A stretch of 64,000 bases of DNA from Numidum massiliense (GCF_001375555.1 NZ_CTDZ01000009.1:2225758-2289757), one strand, 5' to 3'; counted from the first letter of the stretch, positions 51,708 to 61,772 are shown. Made by a program: numbers and translations. The notes: generated by a model not told the origin, from the letters alone.

Positions 51708-54700
51708 CTATATTTTGGCGACTAAGCCTTTAAACTTGGCGTAATTCACCTTCACCCCGTCGTCGAGGTCAATCTCGATCTGCTGGTCGGCCATGTTGTG
51801 TAATAACTCATCATATGCCTTCAGCTCATCGATTTTCTTCTCGAGCGACTTTAACTCTTTCTTGGCCTTGCTGATTTCGCGCGCTGTCGACTCTCCTTCG
51901 ATCGTGTCCAGCAAGTCCTGTTTCTCCGCATCGAGGCGCACTTGGTATTCGTGCAAGTAATCGGTACGGATGCGGGAGAGGGTCGACTTGTCGTAACGGT
52001 GCATGTAAATAAGGCAGTTGAACGCCTTCTCCTTGCCTGACGTAAACAGCCAGTAAATCGGGCGCTTCTTGTACGTCTGCGCGTGGTCTTTGAAGAAATC
52101 GTTCATGAAATAGCGCCGAATCGTCTCCCGCGCCGTCTCCCCTTTCCGTCGCTTCAACGCATCGGCAATGAAGTCAAGATTCTCCTCCAACGTCTCCTCG
52201 CCAAAGGTCACTTGCACGAATTCAACGAACCTAGACACGATGTCGTCCTCGAAGTACGCCCCCGGTAAAATCGGCAGGATGTTGTCTTCGTCGGCGCGGA
52301 AGGTTTTGTAGCGAGACGGATCGAATTCACCGCCCGCGTAGATGAGACCTTCTTCGTCGAGTGAGTACCTGCCGAAGGCACAGCCAATGGCGTAGGAGAG
52401 GAAGGATTTTATTTGTTCTAATTGAGTAGGTATAGTAACAGGTACATCACTCTCCTTAATTTTAGGATTGAGTACATCCTCAAACTGATATAATTCAATG
52501 AAGAATTCATTTATTGTTTCTTCATTATTCTTTAACCTCATGAATTGGTTATTCACATTTTTTATCCATTCCTCGCTCATATCTTTTATTGTACGACTAG
52601 AGTCACTATAAATCATAAATGGATGTGTCAAAAAATCTATTGAGGTCTCAACGCTATCCCAATCCTGTTTTGCGATTCTAATATTCTCATCTGCATATTT
52701 TTCTAACTCAGATACACATACTTCATCCTCAGGAAAAATAACCGGGATGTTCTTGACGTCTTGTACGTTCGCATGATACGTTGGATTGAATATATTTAGA
52801 AATTCATTGGCAACTTTAGAGTTTAGAAATGCAATAAAATAATGTAGTTTACTAACCCTTGTTATTCCGGGACCTGCAATTGAGAAAATACACCCCTCTG
52901 GCATATATCTACAATTAAACCCTCGCATGGTTAATTCTGTATAAGTAATACCTTCGAGATACCAATATTTGCGATCAAGAAGGTTAGAAGTAGGATTTTC
53001 TGAATAGAAGTTCCTTGCCGCCTCAGACCAATCTACTACGTATTGTAAATTCCCATACCACTTCCGGAATTCCCCACCCTTTACAAATAAAACCCATCTT
53101 TTTCCCCTTCCAACTTCTCTATTATTTATCTCCCAATGATATCTCAAATATTTTTCATTATTGGCCGTTTTATGTTGGGCTCCTGTATAGTCACTATAAT
53201 CATCTATACTCTTAGACTGATCAAATTTTTCTATAATCTTCTCATTTACCCAATAAGCGATACGGAATCCAGGAATATTAACCGATTTGTTTTGATCAAA
53301 AGAAAAACGATGAGAAACTGATGAATATTGTACAGCTTCTAATGTTTTCTCTTTCTTTTCTCTTGGTGATTTTACATCAGTCAACCGCACATAAGAACCT
53401 TTCATTTCTGTAATGTGATAATTCCTTAATACAAACGCTGTAGTTTGTACTACTTCACCACTAATTTCATCAAACGCCCTAGGTCCTAAGTGCAACATAG
53501 AATCAATTAATTTATCTCTTACTACACTCTCTCTTAACTTCGCGAAGCTCGACAAAAACATCCATGAATGCTGATTGATGATTGAAAAGAGAGAACCATT
53601 CCCCAAATAATGATCCAGCTCCATAAACGAAGCAAACAAATCACTTTTTGAGTCAGGATAATTCTTCTTTAGAAAACCCGACAAAACGGCGTTCATACTT
53701 CTCGAACCCATATACGGCGGGTTCGTCACAAGCACATCGTATCGACCACTCATGATAGAAGCCTGCTTCATTAATTGCGAAAGTAACGGTAACGTTCTTT
53801 CTCTCCTCGCCGTCGCAAACAAGTCTGTTACTTGATCCGTTTTAATGCTATCCATTCGCTCTTTCAAAAACTCACGCGGAAAGTGTTCTACTTTAATCAA
53901 CGAACCGATCGTTTTTCCATCGCGGAATTGATCAATAAACGCTTTTGTTTGCTCGAAGTTTGTTCCCTGGTCTTCCCCAGCGATGTAGGCAATGTCTTCG
54001 TCTGTCAATACATTCGTTTCCTGTATAGAAGCTAAATTCAAAGTCAGACCGTGTCTGGCAATGCTACGCAAGAAGCGCTTATTGTATGCCATCGCCTTCA
54101 TGACGACGGAAAAACACGCCAGTTGATAGGCACGATCATCAATATCGAGCCCGTACAGGTTATTTTCAATAATCAGCCTCGGGATTTCCCGCTCCATGTA
54201 GCCACATTTGCTGTATATTTCATACAGTACGTCAAACATGTACACTAAAATATGCCCGCTCCCCATTGCCGGATCGAAGCATTTAATGTCTTCCACGTTT
54301 AACTGTTTATTAATGTAAGGCGCTAGTTTCTCCTCGAGCTCGGCATCCCGTTCCGGATGTTGCATGTAGAACTCCCAGTTTTCCAGCAAGTCTCGATGTT
54401 CGGGATGCGCTTCGACCCAGTAGCGCCCTAACGAATTTTGTACCATGTAACGGACGATCCAGTCAGGGGTAAAAAGCTGTGTCGCATAAGGAATTTCTTC
54501 CGCTTTATACTTTTTCTTCGCTTTAAACACCCGGTCCTTTTCTTCGGCAATATAAAATTGGTACAGCCAGCCGATCACTTCGATTTTCCGCCAATCGTCC
54601 TCCGGAATGACATCCGTATCCGTCATCTCACGGACAAAAGAATCCGTTGCTAGCAAGCCATCCGGAAAGAGAATCTCCGTATAGTCGTCGATCGTTTCAA

Positions 54701-55199
54701 ACATAAACGGCATATAACGGTTTAAATCGTTACAATGTTTAATGACGAGGTACTTGAATAGCTCCTCTGTGTCGTTGTCCATCTTCAACTTGTACACGTG
54801 TTCCTTATCCAAGTCCAAGTCGAGCGATAACGCTTCTTTAATCATTTCCGGCTCAGCACTGTCTACATCTGCGGCAGACAAGACGCGTACACGCGTCGGA
54901 AGGTAGTCGTTTACTTCCATGAAACGTAACGCGGTTAAGCGGTTGAACCAGGTGTAAGCGACTTCTTCCTTTACACGGTCGAAGCCAATTTCTTTTATGC
55001 GATCGATAAGCTTGTCCCGTTGCACTTTTTGGGCGTGATCAAGCGGTTCGCCATCTAGGATGATGGCGTCCGAGCTTTCGATTTCCGCTTTTTTGATCGC
55101 ATCGGCAGTAATGCCGAGTTTAAAGGCACGCGTTTCTACTTTTTCCAGCAACTCTTTCCGTGCGCTCGTGGCGAAGTTTTTCAACGCTGTTTTGTTCAT
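51708..55199 (-). CDS. pglX: BREX-1 adenine-specific DNA methyltransferase PglX
   Basis: 1163 residues, typical for BREX type 1. The SAM-binding region (CFDPAMGSGHILVYMFDVLY) and the amino-methyltransferase motif DVLVTNPPYMGSRSMN are intact. The N-terminus MNKTALKNFATSARKELLEK is characteristic. It methylates host DNA at a short asymmetric site so that BREX spares it. Codons about 500-920 (52440-53700) are clearly richer in A+T than both flanks; this is the target-recognition region, suggesting a swapped specificity domain. A long C-terminal helical segment follows. It lies 42 bp after brxC. Confidence 0.93.
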   Translation of the reverse strand: MNKTALKNFATSARKELLEKVETRAFKLGITADAIKKAEIESSDAIILDGEPLDHAQKVQRDKLIDRIKEIGFDRVKEEVAYTWFNRLTALRFMEVNDYLPTRVRVLSAADVDSAEPEMIKEALSLDLDLDKEHVYKLKMDNDTEELFKYLVIKHCNDLNRYMPFMFETIDDYTEILFPDGLLATDSFVREMTDTDVIPEDDWRKIEVIGWLYQFYIAEEKDRVFKAKKKYKAEEIPYATQLFTPDWIVRYMVQNSLGRYWVEAHPEHRDLLENWEFYMQHPERDAELEEKLAPYINKQLNVEDIKCFDPAMGSGHILVYMFDVLYEIYSKCGYMEREIPRLIIENNLYGLDIDDRAYQLACFSVVMKAMAYNKRFLRSIARHGLTLNLASIQETNVLTDEDIAYIAGEDQGTNFEQTKAFIDQFRDGKTIGSLIKVEHFPREFLKERMDSIKTDQVTDLFATARRERTLPLLSQLMKQASIMSGRYDVLVTNPPYMGSRSMNAVLSGFLKKNYPDSKSDLFASFMELDHYLGNGSLFSIINQHSWMFLSSFAKLRESVVRDKLIDSMLHLGPRAFDEISGEVVQTTAFVLRNYHITEMKGSYVRLTDVKSPREKKEKTLEAVQYSSVSHRFSFDQNKSVNIPGFRIAYWVNEKIIEKFDQSKSIDDYSDYTGAQHKTANNEKYLRYHWEINNREVGRGKRWVLFVKGGEFRKWYGNLQYVVDWSEAARNFYSENPTSNLLDRKYWYLEGITYTELTMRGFNCRYMPEGCIFSIAGPGITRVSKLHYFIAFLNSKVANEFLNIFNPTYHANVQDVKNIPVIFPEDEVCVSELEKYADENIRIAKQDWDSVETSIDFLTHPFMIYSDSSRTIKDMSEEWIKNVNNQFMRLKNNEETINEFFIELYQFEDVLNPKIKESDVPVTIPTQLEQIKSFLSYAIGCAFGRYSLDEEGLIYAGGEFDPSRYKTFRADEDNILPILPGAYFEDDIVSRFVEFVQVTFGEETLEENLDFIADALKRRKGETARETIRRYFMNDFFKDHAQTYKKRPIYWLFTSGKEKAFNCLIYMHRYDKSTLSRIRTDYLHEYQVRLDAEKQDLLDTIEGESTAREISKAKKELKSLEKKIDELKAYDELLHNMADQQIEIDLDDGVKVNYAKFKGLVAKI

Positions 55200-55241
55200 T
55201 CGTCACTCACCTGCTTAGTCGTTAATGTTAGTTGCGATGTC

Positions 55242-58200
55242 TCAGTCGATAAATTCGATCCGTTTATTCGTGCGAATGATTTGCTTTAATTTATGGGACA
55301 AGGTGTGGATGTACTGATCGACAGCCTCTTCACTGTCCAACCTTTTTACCCCGACGAGTTTGGTCACATTGACCGACTCGACAGGTTTTGCAGCGGCGAT
55401 GCGTGTCCGTGTCGTTGTGCTCCCAGTCGAGTCTTGCTCCACGCGGTCATTGGCCGCAAGATCTATGTTTACAGCCTCGGCCTTAGCTCTCGCGTTTTCA
55501 CCTGCTGCATCGCCAGTAGCTGTGGTTGCAACAACAGATCCAGTTCCCGAACTGTTAGCAGTCGTTTCATCCGTTGCACCCGTCGCACCCGTTCCCGTTC
55601 TACTCTCATTCGGATCGGCAATCGCCGCATCTTGCCGTTTTTTTTGCTCTTCCGCTTGCCGCTCTTCCCACGCCGCAATTTCCCGTTGAATGCGAGGCAC
55701 CATTTTCTCGACGTAATTCGCACTTTGCGTAATGAACGCATCGATTTTAAAAAGGTCGGTAGACGTATCGATGCTCGCGGACAACGCGTCGTAGAAATCG
55801 TCGACCTCTTTCTTTGTCGCGTCAGAAACGCCGTATTGCGTGACCAATAATGACAGGTGCTCGTAATTAGGTGTTACCTTCTCGCGGGCGTGGGCACGTT
55901 TTTCCGTCAACACCGCTTCGATCTGTTTGTCCAGCGCGTCTAACAGTTCCGGGATGTGTTTAATCTTGCGGTACGGTATCGGGTCTTCCAAGATCGCCCG
56001 CAGCGATTGCACGACTTCCTCGATCTCCCCGCCACTCAAATACATCCGGTCTTCTTCGTACCGCTCGATCGCCGCTAAGCCGCGGTCAAAAATTTTCTGC
56101 TGGTCAGTATGAAAGAAGCCTTCGATGTACGTCATATCTTCGATCCAGTCGAACAAGTTGTCTTCTAACTCTTTCAGTTTCGTGAAGAAGGAGACGTTGT
56201 CTAGCCCTTTATGAAATGCCCCGAAGTATTCCAGCCCTTTATCGAGCAGGCTCATCCCCGGATACTTGCGATTGACATAACGGGCTTTATACGCCTCTAT
56301 TTCCGCGACTTTCTCTGCAATGAGCGCGTTGATGTCTTCCACTAAGCCGTCTTCGTCGTCCTTTAAGTCCGTCTTGTTGAAGACATCCCGACAGATGCTG
56401 CGCGCCGTGCGCAACAACTTCTCGTCCACTTTTTCCCGCTTGGACACGATCGCGATGTCTGCCTCTGCCGTCTTCGTGAAGACAGTGACGAGGGTGTCGG
56501 CATCTGTAGCGGGCTCCAAATATTCGCCCTTATAGCGCATGCGAATGTCTTGCGCTTTTAATAGCTGGGCGATGATCGCTGCTGTATCGAGCATTTTCCA
56601 GCCATACGGTTTATCGTGAAAGCGGTCGAGTAACATTTTTACCCGTACTTGTTTGTTTAGTTCATCTTGCAAATTAATAAAACTTCTAATCTCGCCTTTG
56701 GCCAGTTTGTTTGCCTCAACTGCCAACTGTCCGTCGAAGGAGACTTGGTTGTCATTCAAGAGTAACAATGCCCGTAATTCGCGCGCGTCGCCAATGTGTT
56801 CCTTCATATAGCCTAACTTCGTGTACACGTTGTCGACGAGTAAGGCGAAGGCAGCGTTAATTTTATCTTTTACCGTGGCACCTTTAATGTCCGGTTTGCT
56901 GCCGTTGACGAAGAAGGCGCCGTCCTTAATCGCTTCTTCCATTAACTCGCGCACGCGGCGACGTCTTTCGCGCGCTTCGACCCGCTTGTTGTTCAAGATG
57001 TTTTGAATGTTTTCCGGTAGTTGCGAGACGTTCTTTTTCTTCAAGTACTCTTCGATCTTGAGCGCTTCTTCCATTTCCTCCACATACGACTCGTTGCCGC
57101 CGAGTTTTAGTAGTAACTCGCCACTGTCCGACGTCATGATCATTAGTTCGTTGTCGATTTTTTGATAGTGGTCGGACAGCGGGGAAATGACAGTGAGCCC
57201 GATCGTCGCCGTTTGGTTGCCGTAGTTCTTCTCGTCCATCTTCTGGTTGTACGGGAAATCGTATGCCTTCGAGTACCGATACTTGTTCACGTCGTACAAG
57301 TCGTGAAACACGTAGTCCGCCAGCTCCCGCTTCAAGATGTCTTCGTCGACGGTCACGGCCTTAATCTCGCGGTTAACGTCTTGCTCGTCATCGGTGAGGA
57401 AGATGAAGTGCTCCCCGTTTTTTTGCACGAGCGTCTGGGCGATTAGCTTGCGCAAGGACACTTTAATTTTCTCTTTTAGCTTCAATTTATCTTCATCGAT
57501 GTGCGTCACCATTAAGGTGGCGATGTTGTCGATGTTAGCCGGCAGTTCTTTAATGTACTTAATCATGAACAGCACTTTCAGCAAGTCCATGTTGAAGGCG
57601 TCGTCTTGCAGTGCCGGGTTTTCATACGCCCCGTCAATTACCCGGGAAATAGACGGGTTCAAAAACTCTTTGATCGTGTCGTAAAAGGCGTAAAACGGCA
57701 CGAGTGAGCCTTCTTCCGCGTCTTTGTAGCGGAGTCCGGCTTCCTTAAACGCCGACAGCATGGAACGTTCCCCTTCGGACAAGTGTTTGCCCGAGGAACC
57801 GTGCTTGCGCACTTCTTCAAACACGTTTTGCAACAGCTTGAATTGGTACGGGATAAACGGGTACACGTCGGCAAATTCTTGCGCATGGTCGTAGCCGCGT
57901 AAGTCGGCCGTGCTCTCGCGGAAGCTGATCAAGTTTTTTAAGACCGCGCGCTTCTCCGGAAACAATAACTTCAGCTTGTCGCTCGCGACATCTGTCTTTA
58001 GCAAAATGCGCTTCTTGATCACTTCGTCGACAGAAATGGACGACAGTGAGAGGCGCGTGTCGAAACGCCCTTGAATGCGCGAGAAGTCATCGCCTTTCAC
58101 TTTAACGATGCTGTCGATGCTTTCTTGGGACGTGACCATAATCCACACGTTCCCCTGACAGTAGGTGCCGAGGTCTTCGGCGACGGTCTGCAAGTTCAAC

Positions 58201-59024
58201 ATTAAGCTGCGGCTGTCGCCGATGTATTGCCCGATCTCGTCGACCAAAAACACGAGGTGGAAGTTGTCCCCTTTTTTCGCCACGTACTCTTGCACGTCTT
58301 TGGCGAATTTTTCAATGCTTATTTCAAAATTATTGACACCGTTATCGAACCAGTTGCGCGCCGTTTCTTCTGTCATGTCCGTCACTTTGGTCAAGGCGCC
58401 GATGACGTAGTCCGCGTCAAAGTAAAACGTGTGGCGTCGTTCGCGCCACTCTTCTCCGGCCAGCGCCTTGAATTCGCGTTGAAACGCGTCGTAAAGGCCT
58501 TGCTCGTCCAAATACTTCTCCATCTCTGCCACGCCGGGAATGTCGCCGTAATAGCCGCGGTGTTCGTAAAACACTTTCATAAACACACGCAAAATCGCGT
58601 CTTCTTTCGACTTGTTGTCGAGGGCGCTTTTGGAGTCGATGTTGAACAAGATCACTTCTGTATCGACATCTGCTGTGCGCTGCATGTTGGCGTACAACGA
58701 CGGGTCGGCGATTTTATCGGCAAAAAAGTCGACGGCGCGCTTCCCTTTCACTTGCTTGTTCTCGAGTAAATAGGCTAATATTTTTAAAAAGTGCGATTTC
58801 CCCGAGCCGAAAAAACCGGAAATCCAGACGCCCATTTTGTCGGTGGCGCTGTCGATCCCTTTTTGGTAGTTGTCGTAAAACTTGGAGAGGTGCTTGTTTA
58901 ATTCTCGGGTGACGACGTACTCGTCCAGTTCTTGGTAAATATTATCTTCATCTGTTTGTGCGACCTTAATGACGCCGCGAATGTCGCGGGTAATATCTTT
59001 TTGGAACATATCTTTAATGATCAT
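55242..59024 (-). CDS. brxC: BREX ATPase BrxC
   Basis: 1260 residues. A DUF499/AAA-type ATPase with Walker A WISGFFGSGKSHFLK near residue 70 and a Walker B-like LVFLVDEIGQYIGDSR. The long helical middle is followed by a Thr/Ala/Gly-rich low-complexity linker (about residues 1140-1210), then a conserved C-terminal cap (EAVDQYIHTLSHKLKQIIR). It is a core component of the BREX complex. Starts 22 bp after brxB. Confidence 0.93.
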   Translation of the reverse strand: MIIKDMFQKDITRDIRGVIKVAQTDEDNIYQELDEYVVTRELNKHLSKFYDNYQKGIDSATDKMGVWISGFFGSGKSHFLKILAYLLENKQVKGKRAVDFFADKIADPSLYANMQRTADVDTEVILFNIDSKSALDNKSKEDAILRVFMKVFYEHRGYYGDIPGVAEMEKYLDEQGLYDAFQREFKALAGEEWRERRHTFYFDADYVIGALTKVTDMTEETARNWFDNGVNNFEISIEKFAKDVQEYVAKKGDNFHLVFLVDEIGQYIGDSRSLMLNLQTVAEDLGTYCQGNVWIMVTSQESIDSIVKVKGDDFSRIQGRFDTRLSLSSISVDEVIKKRILLKTDVASDKLKLLFPEKRAVLKNLISFRESTADLRGYDHAQEFADVYPFIPYQFKLLQNVFEEVRKHGSSGKHLSEGERSMLSAFKEAGLRYKDAEEGSLVPFYAFYDTIKEFLNPSISRVIDGAYENPALQDDAFNMDLLKVLFMIKYIKELPANIDNIATLMVTHIDEDKLKLKEKIKVSLRKLIAQTLVQKNGEHFIFLTDDEQDVNREIKAVTVDEDILKRELADYVFHDLYDVNKYRYSKAYDFPYNQKMDEKNYGNQTATIGLTVISPLSDHYQKIDNELMIMTSDSGELLLKLGGNESYVEEMEEALKIEEYLKKKNVSQLPENIQNILNNKRVEARERRRRVRELMEEAIKDGAFFVNGSKPDIKGATVKDKINAAFALLVDNVYTKLGYMKEHIGDARELRALLLLNDNQVSFDGQLAVEANKLAKGEIRSFINLQDELNKQVRVKMLLDRFHDKPYGWKMLDTAAIIAQLLKAQDIRMRYKGEYLEPATDADTLVTVFTKTAEADIAIVSKREKVDEKLLRTARSICRDVFNKTDLKDDEDGLVEDINALIAEKVAEIEAYKARYVNRKYPGMSLLDKGLEYFGAFHKGLDNVSFFTKLKELEDNLFDWIEDMTYIEGFFHTDQQKIFDRGLAAIERYEEDRMYLSGGEIEEVVQSLRAILEDPIPYRKIKHIPELLDALDKQIEAVLTEKRAHAREKVTPNYEHLSLLVTQYGVSDATKKEVDDFYDALSASIDTSTDLFKIDAFITQSANYVEKMVPRIQREIAAWEERQAEEQKKRQDAAIADPNESRTGTGATGATDETTANSSGTGSVVATTATGDAAGENARAKAEAVNIDLAANDRVEQDSTGSTTTRTRIAAAKPVESVNVTKLVGVKRLDSEEAVDQYIHTLSHKLKQIIRTNKRIEFID

Positions 59025-59046
59025 CGGAATCCCCCGCTTCCTTTGT

Positions 59047-59619
59047 TTAATCGACTAAGCGAAACGCGCGGTAGTAGTTGTCGTCTTTGAACTTGCCGAA
59101 CAGCTGCAGCGACTGGCCGTCATACGTGCCCGGGAAGAACATGATGACCGGCGTTTTGTCTAGCACTTCCTGCAAATTGTTCAATATGTTGTGCGAGCGC
59201 ACGAACGGGTACACTTTCCCCACCCCGGTCAGGAACACGACATCGTATTGGACGCGATCCATCTGCTCGTTAATTTTTTGTAAAAAGATGTCTGGTTTGG
59301 CGAAAGTCGTCATCGCGCGAAACAGCGCCGCCTGCCCTTGCCGCTTTTCCATTTGAAAAATGCGGTCGAAAATGTGGCGTTCCTGGGCGATCTCCAGCAT
59401 CATTTTGTAAAGGTCAAACTCGATAATGCGCCGATTCGAGCCTTCGTAGTTGAACGTCCTTTTGATGTGGGCGATGTAGTCCCGCACGAGGAGCTCGTGC
59501 TCCGGTTCATAATCGAACACGTAGAAGCTGATTTCGTTGCCGAGCCCGCGGCCGTCGACAAATTTTGCTTCTTTAATTTTAGGGATAATCTGATCGAGTC
59601 TCCCGTTTAAGCTGGCCAT
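59047..59619 (-). CDS. brxB: BREX protein BrxB (DUF1788)
   Basis: 190 residues, standard length. It shows the DUF1788 pattern: YDVVFLTGVGKVYPFVRSHN followed by TPVIMFFPGTYDGQSLQLFG. It is an essential small BREX component with no assigned enzymatic activity. Nine bp separate it from brxA. Confidence 0.9.
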   Translation of the reverse strand: MASLNGRLDQIIPKIKEAKFVDGRGLGNEISFYVFDYEPEHELLVRDYIAHIKRTFNYEGSNRRIIEFDLYKMMLEIAQERHIFDRIFQMEKRQGQAALFRAMTTFAKPDIFLQKINEQMDRVQYDVVFLTGVGKVYPFVRSHNILNNLQEVLDKTPVIMFFPGTYDGQSLQLFGKFKDDNYYRAFRLVD

Positions 59620-59628
59620 GATGTGTCC

Positions 59629-60225
59629 TCATTCCCCCATTGCTTGCACGTAGCGCTGATCGCCGATCCGCCGCAGATGGTCTTTAACGTCCGCATCGAG
59701 CAGGAGGCGATTCAACTCACCCGATGCCTTGTCCTTTAAAATGCCGGTTTCGAGTAAAATTTTTAGATATACTTCTTTTAGCTTGTTGACTGTTTGCGCG
59801 CTCCACGCGGCGACTTTCTCCTCTTGCTCGGCTTTTGTGGTAAAATATGTATTCAGTTCCTTCTTTTCCAAGTTGTAGTCGTCGGTCGCCCATTTCTCTT
59901 GAATCACTTCGTCCATAAACTCGCGGAATAGGCGATCGGTCTTCATGATGGCGTACAGGTTGAGCCCTTTGACCGTTTCGTGCGAGCCTTCTAAGGCGTA
60001 TCGCCTAAGGGTGTCGTCTAGCGCGTTCACTCGCCTAAGTAAGGAAGTGATTGCGCGCTTCGCACTGGAAATTTTCTCATATTGAAACACGTTGTCGCTG
60101 ACGACTTTTTCGCGGATCTCGCGATCGGACAGCCCTTGTGCCTTCAATTGAACCACTTGCTTGAATTCGTATAGTAAAAATGCTGCACCTGTGAGCACAG
60201 CGGCGTATGTCTGTTCCGTATGCAT
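59629..60225 (-). CDS. brxA: BREX protein BrxA (DUF1819)
   Basis: 198 residues. The DUF1819 pattern is visible in LLYEFKQVVQLKAQGLSDRE and FREFMDEVIQEKWATDDYNL. First gene of the BREX operon; reported to be a DNA-binding, NusB-like fold protein. The ribosome-binding site before ATG 60225 is weak (TGATGGA). Confidence 0.9.
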   Translation of the reverse strand: MHTEQTYAAVLTGAAFLLYEFKQVVQLKAQGLSDREIREKVVSDNVFQYEKISSAKRAITSLLRRVNALDDTLRRYALEGSHETVKGLNLYAIMKTDRLFREFMDEVIQEKWATDDYNLEKKELNTYFTTKAEQEEKVAAWSAQTVNKLKEVYLKILLETGILKDKASGELNRLLLDADVKDHLRRIGDQRYVQAMGE

Positions 60226-60817
60226 TCCATCAGCCGGCCTTTCGCATTGGACGGTGTGTAATTATCGCGCGACGATGTGACAATCGGACGCGTTTGCACG
60301 TTTGTGCGTTTGCACGTTTGCGCTCCTTATCTGCCTAACGATCTGTTCACGTGATGATTTCGCTCGCCCGATGCTTCTTTCCTTTAATTTTACCCTTCTT
60401 ATGCGGTTCGGACAAGGGAACGGCAGAATAAGGGAGTGCCTGGGACGGATGGTGTTGTTATGAGTACGCCTATGAGTACGCCCCTGTACCTGCCACGGAA
60501 CGGTGTGCTGTGCGTTATGTGTCGTGACATGAGGCAATGGGCCTCATGTTTAATGTGCCACAATGGGGCAATGAGCCTCATGTTTAATGTGCAAGACACG
60601 GGACGGAATACGCTAGTTGTCGCGCACGAAACAAAATTTGCTATTCTCTGCGCTGCTAAACTGTATACGCCACGGGTGATGCTCTATGTTAGTTATACCA
60701 TAGGGATGGTGTCAAATTCGGTCAGCGAACAGGCGTTTTGTATCGCGGGGAGAGCACAGGGAGATCGTAGGGAGGAGGGGGAAGAGAGGACGTTGGATGT
60801 TAGCGAAATGCAAAAAA
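60226..60817. other. Repeat-rich intergenic region upstream of the BREX operon
   Basis: No convincing gene in nearly 600 bp; it should contain the BREX promoter. It holds short runs of CGTTTGCACGTTTGTGCG type at 60287-60325, a doubled TATGAGTACGCC at about 60459-60482, an inverted repeat at 60527-60549 and 26-bp direct repeats at 60533-60592. Frames crossing it are irregular and lack ribosome-binding sites. Confidence 0.5.
60527..60592. repeat. 26-bp direct repeats with an inverted repeat upstream of brxA
   Basis: GGCAATGRGCCTCATGTTTAATGTGC (given here as GGCAATG-R-GCCTCATGT plus TTAATGTGC) occurs at 60533-60558 and 60567-60592, one substitution apart. The first copy overlaps an inverted repeat ACATGAGGC/GCCTCATGT (60527-60535, 60541-60549). 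Possible operators or a recombination scar. Confidence 0.75.
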
Positions 60818-60834
60818 ACCACTCTTGGAGTGGT
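60818..60834 (-). terminator. Rho-independent terminator of the Rpn-family gene
   Basis: ACCACTC pairs with GAGTGGT over three bases; on the minus strand seven T residues follow. Confidence 0.85.
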
Positions 60835-60911
60835 AGGCGGTTAATTCGAGTGGATCGAAGAAATGGGCTGGACCTCGTTGGTTGTGGAGACAGTCCGTTA
60901 ATCCATGAAAA

Positions 60912-61772
60912 TTACATTTCGTCCCCCAGACCTTCTTGTAATCTCTTGACTTCGTCTTCGGTTAATCCGGTCACTTCGGATACAAGACTTACGGAAGAGC
61001 CCTTTAGCAGAAGTTTTTTTGCAACTTCCTTTCTTTCTTTCTCCCTTCCTTGTTCCCACCCCTTTTCTTCAGCAGAAGCTATAGCGGATCGTTGGTCGAG
61101 AAGGGCTTTCTTCCGCATGTCATACATTAAGCGCGCTTCTTTATCCTGACTCAGAAAATCGAGTGTCGTCATCGCTTTTTCCAATTCCGGTTCACCCCTT
61201 GCGAGTTTTTCCCAATTTGATTTGTCTACTCCTTTTAAGAAAAGCAGCCACTTTACTAACCCGTCCTGAAGACTGTGCCCACCTTCCTGTAGTTTTTGCA
61301 GTTCCATGATGTGAATTTCGATGTCGTCGGTAAGGACTATGCGCGATGTATTTTCCCGTAAGTGAAAAATGCTGTGGTATTGATTGTTGTTTAGAAATTT
61401 GAAGTCCAATATGTTGATGGTGATCGTTTTCTTCAGTTCGTGGTAACGTTGACCTTCCTGCAATTGTTCCGTATACAGTTTCGCCCAATAGTACAACGTG
61501 CGTTTGTTCATATCGTACTGATTGGCCAGTTGGATTTCAATGTTAACTTGCTTCCCGTCCTCCGTGACCGCACGAATGTCCAGAACGGACTGTTTGTCAT
61601 TAAGCATATTCTTATCGAGAAACGGATTTACAATCGTTAGATCGGTGATCGGTTCGGGTTCCGTCGTCTTCAGCGCTTCGTTCAGAAAGGCACGTAGCAC
61701 ATCTTTGTTTTCTTCGCTGCCGAAGATGCGTTTAAAAACAAAGTCGATTTTCGGATCGAGTAGGTCGTCCAT
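60912..61772 (-). CDS. Rpn-family recombination-promoting nuclease (PD-(D/E)XK)
   Basis: 286 residues. Begins DLLDPKIDFVFKRIFGSEEN, the signature of the Rpn/PDDEXK_2 family; the catalytic Asp is in VLDIRAVTEDG and Glu-x-Gln in VNIEIQLANQ. The C-terminus carries a helical EKGWEQGREKERKEVAKKLL tail and a small domain (SEVTGLTEDEVKRLQEG). Such proteins are DNA endonucleases that promote recA-independent recombination and some act in phage defence. ATG 61772 follows GGTGGTGA. It stands beside the BREX operon but is separated by its own terminator. Confidence 0.88.
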   Translation of the reverse strand: MDDLLDPKIDFVFKRIFGSEENKDVLRAFLNEALKTTEPEPITDLTIVNPFLDKNMLNDKQSVLDIRAVTEDGKQVNIEIQLANQYDMNKRTLYYWAKLYTEQLQEGQRYHELKKTITINILDFKFLNNNQYHSIFHLRENTSRIVLTDDIEIHIMELQKLQEGGHSLQDGLVKWLLFLKGVDKSNWEKLARGEPELEKAMTTLDFLSQDKEARLMYDMRKKALLDQRSAIASAEEKGWEQGREKERKEVAKKLLLKGSSVSLVSEVTGLTEDEVKRLQEGLGDEM

